DNA of 64,000 nucleotides, from positions 62,001 to 126,000 of the forward strand of contig NC_012028.1 in NCBI RefSeq assembly GCF_000022205.1, in the 5' to 3' direction. The DNA is from Halorubrum lacusprofundi ATCC 49239 (lineage in GTDB: Archaea; Halobacteriota; Halobacteria; Halobacteriales; Haloferacaceae). Under the pieces are notes generated by a model. The model was not told the origin of the DNA. It ran no database searches and worked only from the letters and a program-made list of their open reading frames with translations. Positions 15,258-22,536 of the stretch are shown here, in pieces (the stretch's first letter is position 1; every line of letters starts with the position of its first letter). A program made the translations under genes and the position numbers.

Positions 15258-15508
15258 ACAAAGTAATGCCCAAGGATCGAGATGAGCAGACGGGAAAATA
15301 CACCGAGCGATATACTCAGGAGAACTTTCTGTCGGCTCTCGAATCGTTAGGGGGCTCAGCTGGTACCCAAGAAATTGCCGATGAAGTTAGTTGTGCCTAT
15401 CGAACTGCTCACGCAAAGCTAACTGAATTGGAGGGAGAGGGAAAACTTACTTCTCGAAAGGTTGGGAACGCTAAGCTCTGGGAATTAGATTCTTCTGAAG
15501 ATGGGTAG
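15254..15508 (+). CDS. Small winged-helix regulator divergent from HRAMP
   Basis: An 84-residue protein starting MDKVMPKDRDEQTGKYTERY. Residues about 24-75 form a compact winged helix: FLSALESLGGSAGTQEIADEVSCAYRTAHAKL holds the HTH and GEGKLTSRKVGNAKLWELD the wing. The longer open frame from 15104 runs through the hairpin and operators and is not chosen. A TATA box about 25 nt upstream makes the ATG at 15254 leaderless. The divergent position and the two dyads in front suggest that it represses both itself and the HRAMP operon (inference). Confidence 0.75.
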   Translation: MDKVMPKDRDEQTGKYTERYTQENFLSALESLGGSAGTQEIADEVSCAYRTAHAKLTELEGEGKLTSRKVGNAKLWELDSSEDG

Positions 15509-15544
15509 CTTCGATTCTGTTCTGGTCTCTTGGTGGGCTGAACG

Positions 15545-15845
15545 ATGGTGAGCGTCGTGAATATGGTCGGGTCAGGTTCGCTCAATGTTGAGCTTGATCT
15601 TGAAACGCTCGCCGAAGAAATCGGACAACCTCAGGCTCAATATAACCCCGACAAGTATCCCGGCATGTATCTTCGATTTGAGGAAGAAGCCCCGCTGATC
15701 ACCGTCTACAGAACTGGCAAATACATCATTACTGGACCGACTTCAGAGGAAGAGCTGTTCGATCTTCGGGAACGGTTTCTGAGGTTCCTATCCGATATGG
15801 ACGTCATTGAAAACGCGACTGACGAGTGGTTCTCCGTTCAAAACT
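15545..15845 (+). pseudogene. TATA-binding protein gene, truncated by ISH3 copy 1
   Basis: About 100 residues match the first repeat of an archaeal TBP: VSVVNMVGSGSLNVELDLE, then YNPDKYPGMYLRF, ITVYRTGKYIITGPTSEEEL. DEWFSVQN marks the beginning of the second repeat. The IS starts at 15846, exactly there, so the second half (about 85 residues) is lost and the frame runs into IS sequence to a stop at about 15916. Its C-terminal half is not on the other side of the IS. Haloarchaea often carry several tbp paralogues on plasmids, and this copy is presumably non-functional. Confidence 0.8.
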
Positions 15846-17244
15846 CAGTACCTCACAAAGCATCCTCGGCTAGCTGTTTCTGCGGCCTGAGTTCTGTGTC
15901 GAAGCGGTTGTACTGACGGTCTCGACGAGAGAATTACGGACGGATCGACGGAGAGCTGTCGCTGTCGGCGGCGGTCAGCCGCCGACGCGACAGCGTCGCC
16001 ACTCACTCCGCTGGCTTGCTCGGTCGGTGGTTAGCGGTGGAATCGGTCGTCAGGTGGCCGATTCGCGGGGACGGCCCGACGCACCGCGAGGGCCGTCCAC
16101 GCAGCTCGTCGAATCATATTGACGAACTCCTTGTACGGCCACCACCAGAGGCGACGCCCGCCTCGGCGGGGCGTCGCCACATACTCGTAGTGAAGGTACC
16201 GCCAGACGTTCTGTAAGAGGAGACTCACCACCACGTACAGCAGCCGTACCGTTGGATCTCGTGTTGTCGTTGTCGCTATCGCTTGCTCAAACAAGCGATA
16301 GCTTGACTCGATACCGAAGCGTTTCGAGTAGTGGTATCGAGCGTCCCGTGGTGAGTCGATGAACGGCACGTCAGCGGCGTAGCCGTGACGCGCCACACCG
16401 TTCTCGTCATACTTCCCATTTAGGTACGTACAGTCGATGTAGACGGGAAAATCGACGGTCCAGCTGTGACCGTCGAGTTTCCCCGTCAGATCATGCTGAA
16501 TGACGCGACTCCAGCCTTCCGAGAGCTCTTGCTGAATCGCCTCACCCCACCGGATGATCGGGATCACGTACGCGTAATTGTGCGCCTGAAGCAGCGTGAG
16601 ACACTTACTGTCGTAGAATCCGCGATCAAGGTAGACGGCCTTGACCCCGGCGTCAAGGCCGTCGAGGACACCGAAGAACTCAGCGAGGACACTACTTGCG
16701 GTATCGCCGTCTTTGAGACGGCGTACCGCCAGCGTGTAGCGTTTGTTCTTCACACGCGCGTAGAGTGTGGCATAGGCGTGGAACGCAGTGGTTCCACGCT
16801 TCGCTACCGAGTGATAGAGGCCGTCTGTGTCGTCTTCGTCACCGTAGTAGGGCCGCAGGTGGAGGTCTGCGCAGACCTCCACCTGTTCGGGGAGCAATTC
16901 ATCGAGATCCTTTCGCAGGAGCGTGTTAGCGACTCGTTCGAGCCGTTCCGGCTCGAACTTCGTCCGAAGATGGTAGAGGACCGTGTTCCCAGCGGGTGAG
17001 TTCTGGCTCGACGCACAGAGCGTAGAGACAGAGGTCCCGTCGGCGCAAGCGCCGACGAGGACCTCATAGATGTCTTCAGCAGTGATTTCAGCGTTATTGG
17101 CTAACGAGAGCGAAACTTCCTCGTCAAGGCGGTTGACGAGAAAGTTAAGAAGCTGGTCCTCGTGGATCTCACCGTCTGCTTGTTTGGTTTTAGACACACC
17201 TTCAGCAAGCAGACGTTCTAACTAAGCGGCTTTGTGAAGTACTG
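15846..17244 (-). mobile_element. ISH3-type insertion sequence, copy 1 (1399 bp)
   Basis: The ends are imperfect inverted repeats: left CAGTACCTCACAAAGC, right (reverse complement) CAGTACTTCACAAAGC. The transposase starts 47 bp from the right end. By eye it differs from copies 2 and 3 at two bases (16368 A for G, giving Val for Ala, and 16514 G for T, silent). Flanking 5-mers AAACT and ATACT do not match, so no target duplication is retained. Confidence 0.9.
16031..17197 (-). CDS. ISH3-type DDE transposase, copy 1
   Basis: A 388-residue transposase beginning at GTG (VSKTKQADGEIHEDQ). AVYLDRGFYDSKC carries a catalytic Asp. RFGIESSYRLFEQA fits the YREK-like signature with the catalytic Glu. 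LLYVVVSLLLQNVWRYLHY is the hydrophobic C-terminal helix typical of IS4/ISH3 relatives. It catalyses cut-and-paste transposition of its IS. The gene is packed with perfect inverted repeats, for example 15-bp arms meeting at 16870/16871. Copy 1 carries Val where copies 2 and 3 have Ala (AADVPFID versus AADAPFID). Confidence 0.9.
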   Translation of the reverse strand: MSKTKQADGEIHEDQLLNFLVNRLDEEVSLSLANNAEITAEDIYEVLVGACADGTSVSTLCASSQNSPAGNTVLYHLRTKFEPERLERVANTLLRKDLDELLPEQVEVCADLHLRPYYGDEDDTDGLYHSVAKRGTTAFHAYATLYARVKNKRYTLAVRRLKDGDTASSVLAEFFGVLDGLDAGVKAVYLDRGFYDSKCLTLLQAHNYAYVIPIIRWGEAIQQELSEGWSRVIQHDLTGKLDGHSWTVDFPVYIDCTYLNGKYDENGVARHGYAADVPFIDSPRDARYHYSKRFGIESSYRLFEQAIATTTTRDPTVRLLYVVVSLLLQNVWRYLHYEYVATPRRGGRRLWWWPYKEFVNMIRRAAWTALAVRRAVPANRPPDDRFHR

Positions 17245-17367
17245 ATACTCGATTTCAACGGATAAACGTTCGCAAACCAACTTATTCAACGATACGGATT
17301 GGGGTGCTGTATCACCTCCCTACTCACAACGGTTCGTTGAGGAAGGCGACTTAGCACCCACAAGTTG

Positions 17368-17904
17368 TTAATTCTTGTTGACGGTCGGGCCGGTTTGCTC
17401 GTTGATATCCACGGAAACCCGCCCATCATTGGCCCCACCGGAGACAACGAAGTCCACCGTGTCAACTGAGCTGCTCACATTCGAATCCACGTCGACGAGC
17501 AGTGTGATCGAGTTATCGTTGTTCAAATCAACCGTAGCGGTCGTCCCATCGCCGGAGACAGTTACAGAGGACGTTGAGACGAACGTGACGTTGTCTTTAG
17601 CGTCTTCCGTGGTTATCTCTACTGTCAGTGTTGCAGACGACCCGAGGTGGTTATGCAGGGTTGTGAAGTCCTGGTTATCCGACCCCGTATCGATTGAAGT
17701 GGCCGGGATGATACCGACAACAGCGTTTGGATCTTCTGCGCCGACAACAGAGACATTTCCAGCCCGGGTTGAATCACTGTGGGTGAAGCTCACGGATGAC
17801 CACATCCCCCCGACAGCGAACACGATGAGGACTGTAAGTACTAACACGCTCCCTCGCTTGAGGAGGGACTTCCCGTTTCGTCGTTGTTTACTTCGTGTTC
17901 TCAT
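17368..17904 (-). CDS. Exported beta-rich protein with N-terminal membrane anchor
   Basis: A 178-residue protein. A basic N-terminus (MRTRSKQRRNGKSLLKRG) precedes a single hydrophobic segment (SVLVLTVLIVFAVGGMWSSV), then a Thr/Ser/Val-rich extracellular part resembling the DUF1102/TasA-like proteins upstream. SFTHSDSTRAGNVSVVG after the membrane segment mirrors their post-signal region. It is the last gene of the minus-strand secretion cluster. It is likely processed or retained by the SipW-type peptidase encoded at 19243-20298 (inference). No catalytic residues are visible. Confidence 0.65.
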   Translation of the reverse strand: MRTRSKQRRNGKSLLKRGSVLVLTVLIVFAVGGMWSSVSFTHSDSTRAGNVSVVGAEDPNAVVGIIPATSIDTGSDNQDFTTLHNHLGSSATLTVEITTEDAKDNVTFVSTSSVTVSGDGTTATVDLNNDNSITLLVDVDSNVSSSVDTVDFVVSGGANDGRVSVDINEQTGPTVNKN

Positions 17905-17934
17905 CGTACCAGTGTTTCTGAGTTGTTCACGGGG

Positions 17935-19176
17935 TTACGTTTCGGGTGGGTCATCGTTAGAGGGGTGGTCAGTGTCTTCCTCTTGGGGTTCTGTAGTGGA
18001 ATCGGTTTCAGGGTCGGATTCCACAGTATCTGCTTGTTCTTCTTCGTCCGTGGTTGCTTGCGGGGTGACGACGTCTCCGAACGTGTTAGCGTATGATGGG
18101 TAGACGTCTGGTTCGTATTCGTACTGTACGTCGCCGTCCACAAAGTAGTATTTGTGCTCGGTGCAGCAGTACACAACACGATCGTGCTTATCGATGGCAA
18201 GATCAACTAGGTCACTCAGACTTCGAACTCGTGACGTTGTAGAGGCTGACGAATCTTTGAACCGGTCGATGATTGTAACCCATTCTTCGTGCCGGGCTTC
18301 GTCGAGTTCAAACCGGACGTGTTCACTGTCGTATCTCCGCGCTCCGACGATGCTATACACTGCTCCGATCCCGGACATCACGGTGAGTGCTATCAGGAGA
18401 ATGTTGAGGAGACCGCCGTTCGATTGTGAGGATTGCTCCCCGCCAGTTGTGGATGACGTTTCCTCTGCTGTGTTTGGAAGGACGAACAGTTGTTCCGTGA
18501 ACGAGATTTTGTTCGTGTGCTCTGCTGATTTCGATATGACTGTGTCATCGCCAGGGTCGGTAGTCTTTCCCGGATGAGTGTACTCGTATTGTGTCCGAAC
18601 TAGAACCATGGTCTCGACGTTCACGTCACCGCCGAAGTCATCTTGTAATGATTCCTGGCGTTGTTCGACGTCACTAATGTTGATTGTATCTTGAACTCTG
18701 ACGACCTCGCCTTCAGAGTAGTCTTCAAAACTTTGTTCAGCGAGAACTGTTGTGTCTGACCAGAATGCTGAACTTTCGCCAGGGAGTGTGGCCTGGTATG
18801 CGAGAACCAGTTCTTGTTGCGTGACTGTAGCTGCTTCCCCTTTTGATGACCCGATTACTGTTACGTTGTCTACTGCGCCAAGTGGATAGGCATGTTCGTT
18901 TCGGAGTTGTTGCCCTGACGTGTAGGCCGCAGTGGAGTGAGAAACTCGCGCATCGACGTCATTTGCTTGAGTGATGAGGTGCTCAGTTTCTGATGGTGAT
19001 TCCGTTGCATCGTCCGAAAGAAGGACTGTCGGGGAGTAGTTACTGACTGGCGTGATGACCCCGGTTGAGACGATCACAGCGCTTAGAATGCACATGAGCA
19101 ATAACCCAACTGCGATTGCTATGCCTGAATCTGCAACGGCAGATTTTACTCTTAATAAATACAGTGAGCTACCCAT
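17935..19176 (-). CDS. DUF5305-type membrane protein
   Basis: A 413-residue protein matching the haloarchaeal DUF5305 layout. An N-terminal transmembrane helix is at about 17-40 (GIAIAVGLLLMCILSAVIVSTG). A roughly 200-residue extracellular beta domain follows, then a second helix (LLNILLIALTVMSGIGAVYSIVG) and a cytoplasmic tail with YDSEHVRFELDEARHEEWVTIIDRF and an acidic end. DUF5305 genes regularly sit beside SipW-like signal peptidases and TasA-like proteins, suggesting a role in assembling or anchoring the secreted proteins. That link is known from context only. It lies 66 nt downstream of the peptidase gene. Confidence 0.8.
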   Translation of the reverse strand: MGSSLYLLRVKSAVADSGIAIAVGLLLMCILSAVIVSTGVITPVSNYSPTVLLSDDATESPSETEHLITQANDVDARVSHSTAAYTSGQQLRNEHAYPLGAVDNVTVIGSSKGEAATVTQQELVLAYQATLPGESSAFWSDTTVLAEQSFEDYSEGEVVRVQDTINISDVEQRQESLQDDFGGDVNVETMVLVRTQYEYTHPGKTTDPGDDTVISKSAEHTNKISFTEQLFVLPNTAEETSSTTGGEQSSQSNGGLLNILLIALTVMSGIGAVYSIVGARRYDSEHVRFELDEARHEEWVTIIDRFKDSSASTTSRVRSLSDLVDLAIDKHDRVVYCCTEHKYYFVDGDVQYEYEPDVYPSYANTFGDVVTPQATTDEEEQADTVESDPETDSTTEPQEEDTDHPSNDDPPET

Positions 19177-19242
19177 CGATTTTACCGTTGAACGTAGTTA
19201 GGTTCACAGGCTTATTAAAGCCTGCAATGGCGTTTGAGTTGT

Positions 19243-20298
19243 TCATCGTCCCCGACGGTTCTGCCGGAGTCGTGTTTTTGTCCGTCGGAGCCGTTGATTC
19301 GGGTCAATGGCAATGAGGGTAACCACGGTTAATGCGAGAGATATCACGCCGCCACTTGCGATTGCTGCGAGAACCGGGTGGATCTCTGCAAGTGTTGTGA
19401 GCGTTGAATGCGGTAATGTCGCCGGAAACGTGTAGAACGTGATGTGGCCGGTGTGTGCCGCAGGGCCGTCGCTCGGCGGGTTACTCACCGTGATTTGTGT
19501 GCGTGAGCTCAATGGTGAACTCTCAACGTCTTCAAGGCGCAAGTCCCCTTCCATATGCGCGGTTTGAGTCATCCCGATGAGGGTCCCACCAGTCATATTG
19601 AATGTTTGATTAGTAGAATGCCCAACCGCAACTGTACGGCCGCCGTCGGCTCCCGGCTCCACTGACTGTGATGAGATGATTGTCACGTTTTCGTTCACAA
19701 CAGCCCCCATTACAGCAATTGGGATGGCGATTATGATGACGAGCCCGACAATGAAGATGATATTTCGGTCGATGTTATCAGCAGCTGCAGATAATCGGTC
19801 GCCTCGCTTTGATCCGGTGTTGTCGAAAATTGCTGGTGCGAACCCGAGGGCCATGATGATGAACCAGAGTGCGAGGACGATGGATTGATTTGAAATGATT
19901 GCTCCGATGAATGGAATGGAAAACGCGTCTGACCCACCGAAGGTGACGGCTGTTCCGTACACGTCGTCGGGTTGGACCGGGTCCATGCCGCTTTTTTGGT
20001 CTGTAACGTCGTTCGCATCGCCTTTCGTGATGTACGCACCGCTGTCCGTCACGTTCGTGACTCGGTGAAGGACGTTTTGCTCAACGGAGTCAGATTGGAA
20101 GAGGATTACATCTCCGACTTCTGGTTCGTCAGGAGTGATGAATAGCACTTCGTCCTGAGTGATTCCAGGAGTCATGCTGTCGCTGATGGTGGATGTGAGT
20201 ACGAGCGGTGACGCGCCCGGTGGGGCGACGTACCCGATCGTAATGAGTAGGAGTAGTAGAATCGCCATGCCCATCATGACGGATTCTATGCGTCCCAT
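19243..20298 (-). CDS. Signal peptidase I, SipW/Sec11 type
   Basis: A 351-residue archaeal/ER-type signal peptidase. The N-terminal helix is MAILLLLLITIGYVA. SDSMTPG puts the nucleophile Ser at 41. VLHRVT gives His78 in place of the bacterial Lys. TKGDANDVTD supplies Asp94 and Asp97. Two further membrane helices follow the catalytic domain, then a beta-rich extracellular region and a C-terminal helix (VISLALTVVTLIAI). It removes signal peptides outside the membrane. Its position between three Tat/SipW-style TasA-like genes and DUF5305 suggests a dedicated protease for this surface cluster, as in Bacillus tapA-sipW-tasA. Confidence 0.88.
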   Translation of the reverse strand: MGRIESVMMGMAILLLLLITIGYVAPPGASPLVLTSTISDSMTPGITQDEVLFITPDEPEVGDVILFQSDSVEQNVLHRVTNVTDSGAYITKGDANDVTDQKSGMDPVQPDDVYGTAVTFGGSDAFSIPFIGAIISNQSIVLALWFIIMALGFAPAIFDNTGSKRGDRLSAAADNIDRNIIFIVGLVIIIAIPIAVMGAVVNENVTIISSQSVEPGADGGRTVAVGHSTNQTFNMTGGTLIGMTQTAHMEGDLRLEDVESSPLSSRTQITVSNPPSDGPAAHTGHITFYTFPATLPHSTLTTLAEIHPVLAAIASGGVISLALTVVTLIAIDPNQRLRRTKTRLRQNRRGR

Positions 20299-20321
20299 GT
20301 GTGAGGTGAAAGCGGGGGTGT

Positions 20322-21185
20322 TCAGGCGAAGGATTCAGTCTCGGACGACTGAATCTCAACAAGCCCCGAAACTGTCCCGTCGCTTTGCGGGGTGGTGACT
20401 GACATGACGGCGTAGGCTACTTCCCCTGCGTCGAGGGGAACGATTTGCCCGGCGTCGTCGATGGTTCCAATATCTGAGCCTTGTGAGGTTTGGAGGGTGA
20501 CTTCACTGAGTTCAGGATCTTCGGTTGCGGAATCCTGAACCGTGAATTCAACTTCCATCCAAACATCACTTTCGTCGGAGAAGTCGAGTTCGGTTAACGA
20601 GTAAACGTTTGTTCCGTCCTCGACGTTCCGAGTTGCGCTCAAGATTTCGTCTGTGTCACTTGCCGGATCAGTGTCTTCGTACACTGTCAGACTGATAGAC
20701 GTATCTGTTGGGACGGTAGCGACCGTTTCGACTTGGACGTCGGTGGTGTCTGTCGAGACGGTTTCTGCGCCAGCAGACGAACCGAGGAGGTTACCAGCTG
20801 AGTCGTAGAAGTCAATCCCGACAGCGGTGTCGGTCTTGTCGGTTGCAGTGGTGACCGCAAACTCACGGTAAACCGCGAGGTTGTTCGTCATTGAGAACGC
20901 GTACACGTTCGCTGGATCGGCATCGTCTCCAAAGATGAACTCTCCGTCAGGTGTGACGTGGACTCCATCTGCCTCGCCAGTCACGACGAGTTGACCAGTC
21001 GTCTGGTCTACCTCTGACCCGCCAGCGGGACCCGCTTGAAGACGCAACGCTGCTTGCGCGTTGTCATCAGCTTCTACACGAACGTCAACGTTCCGCTGAA
21101 CGGTTGCCTCCGTGTAGGCGAGTGAACCGACGGCACTCGCTCCGAGCACGCCGGCGCTTCCGATGAGGGAATTTCGTCGGTTCAT
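20322..21185 (-). CDS. Secreted DUF1102/TasA-like protein (largest of three)
   Basis: A 287-residue protein with N-terminal MNRRNSLIGSAGVLGASAVGSLAYTEA, a twin-Arg-like start and short hydrophobic stretch as in SipW-dependent/DUF1102 proteins. AYTEATVQRNVDVRVEADDNAQAAL after cleavage is shared with the two paralogues. FGDDADPANVYAFSMTNNLAVYREFAVT corresponds to their conserved core. It carries an extra roughly 90-residue insertion (ETVSTDTTDVQVETVATV to SDVWMEVEF). It is probably a camelysin/TasA-like fibre or surface component. It is 24 nt upstream of the peptidase gene, likely co-transcribed. Confidence 0.75.
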   Translation of the reverse strand: MNRRNSLIGSAGVLGASAVGSLAYTEATVQRNVDVRVEADDNAQAALRLQAGPAGGSEVDQTTGQLVVTGEADGVHVTPDGEFIFGDDADPANVYAFSMTNNLAVYREFAVTTATDKTDTAVGIDFYDSAGNLLGSSAGAETVSTDTTDVQVETVATVPTDTSISLTVYEDTDPASDTDEILSATRNVEDGTNVYSLTELDFSDESDVWMEVEFTVQDSATEDPELSEVTLQTSQGSDIGTIDDAGQIVPLDAGEVAYAVMSVTTPQSDGTVSGLVEIQSSETESFA

Positions 21186-21239
21186 TGGTTTGGAGTTATC
21201 ATTGTGTTTGTTGTGTTCTATTCAGTAAGACCAGCGGGG

Positions 21240-21785
21240 TTACTGCCCGCTGATCTGGATGTCGCCAGTGATGTTCGTATCGTCGACGTCCGTGACAACT
21301 TTGAGGACACAGTACGCGACTGCACCAGCGGCGAGCGTGATGCCTGTTGCATCAGTTGAACTGTCTGCAACGGACATCTCTGTACCGTCGCTGGCGTAGA
21401 ACGTCATCACGAGATCAGCACCCGACGGTGCGAGGTTGTTGATGGCCACGTCGAACGTGCGCGAGGAGGCGAGCTGGTTGGTCATCGAGAAGGCGAACGT
21501 CGTCGATGGCGCGGCATGGTCACCGAAGACGAACGTCCCGTCGGGGGTGACGAACGCGTCGCCGCCGCCGCTCAGGTCCGAAAGACCATCGACAACGAGT
21601 TGGCCGTCTCCGCTGATGCTTGTACCGGTCTGTGCAGTGAACATGAGCGCGGCGGTTGCGTCGTCGTCTGTGACAACGCTGACGTCTGCGCTCCGGTTCA
21701 CGGTTGCTTCTGTGTAGGCAAGGGAGCCGAACGCTGCGGTAGCGATCGCCCCGCCCGTGCCGATTAGGAATTTTCGTCGTTGCAT
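21240..21785 (-). CDS. Secreted DUF1102-family protein
   Basis: A 181-residue protein. MQRRKFLIGTGGAIATAAFG is a Tat-like signal (RRKFL). AYTEATVNRSADVSVVTDDDATAAL, FGDHAAPSTTFAFSMTNQLASSRTFDVAINNLAPSGADLVMTF and a final VKVVTDVDDTNITGDIQISG define the DUF1102 fold (split here only for reading). It is a near-duplicate of the next gene upstream, with most differences in the middle. Such proteins are exported beta-sandwich surface proteins, possibly fibre-forming. Tandem duplication is evident. Confidence 0.78.
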   Translation of the reverse strand: MQRRKFLIGTGGAIATAAFGSLAYTEATVNRSADVSVVTDDDATAALMFTAQTGTSISGDGQLVVDGLSDLSGGGDAFVTPDGTFVFGDHAAPSTTFAFSMTNQLASSRTFDVAINNLAPSGADLVMTFYASDGTEMSVADSSTDATGITLAAGAVAYCVLKVVTDVDDTNITGDIQISGQ

Positions 21786-21806
21786 TGTGAATTATTTGTT
21801 AGGTGG

Positions 21807-22352
21807 TTAGGCTGCGCTGATGACAATGTCACCAGTGATTGCGGTGGTGTCCACGTCCGTGACGACTTCGAGAACGCAGTACGCGGCGGAACCCGCAGAG
21901 AGCGTCATACCCGTTGCGTCGGTTGCCGAGTCAGCCTGCCCGATCTGCGAACCGGTCCCGTCGTAGAACGTCATCACGAGATCAGCACCCGACGGTGCGA
22001 GGTTGTTGATGGCCACGTCGAACGCCCGCGAGGAAGCGAGCTGGTTGGTCATCGAGAACGCGTACGTCGTGGAAGGGGATGCACTGTCCCCGAAGACGAA
22101 CGTCCCGTCAGGCGTGGCGTAGGCGTCGCCGCCACCGTTGAGGTTCGAGAGCCCGTCCACGACGAGTTGGCCGTCGGCGTTGATGGACGTGCCGAGTTGT
22201 GCATCGAACAGGAGCGCGGCGTTTGCGTCGTCGTCTGTGACAACGCTGACGTTTGCACTCCGGTTCACTGTTGCTTCTGTATAGGCCAGAGAGCCGAACG
22301 CTGCGGTAGCGACAGCCCCTGCACTTCCAATGAGGAATTTGCGTCGTTGCAT
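21807..22352 (-). CDS. Secreted DUF1102-family protein (tandem paralogue)
   Basis: A 181-residue protein with the same length and plan as the downstream neighbour: Tat-like MQRRKFLIGSAGAVATAAFG, then AYTEATVNRSANVSVVTDDD, FGDSASPSTTYAFSMTNQLA and ENG-poor C-terminal strands ending TAITGDIVISAA. It is the first gene of the secreted set and has about 180 nt of AT-richer sequence upstream, where a promoter is expected. Identity with the neighbour is very high by eye, so gene conversion or recent duplication is likely. Confidence 0.78.
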   Translation of the reverse strand: MQRRKFLIGSAGAVATAAFGSLAYTEATVNRSANVSVVTDDDANAALLFDAQLGTSINADGQLVVDGLSNLNGGGDAYATPDGTFVFGDSASPSTTYAFSMTNQLASSRAFDVAINNLAPSGADLVMTFYDGTGSQIGQADSATDATGMTLSAGSAAYCVLEVVTDVDTTAITGDIVISAA

Positions 22353-22536
22353 TGTTGTTGTTCAAAGGCGGTTTACTTGAACCACTCTGAAAGAGTGTGC
22401 ACCCCTAATGAATATAAAAGTTCGCCCCTGTTATCGCGGGTGGGCAGTGAATTCACGCAATTCATTTACTACTATGAACACTGAACCTCTGCAAACTCGT
22501 TCACTCCAACGCGATTACACTCGAAAAACCGGGCCG

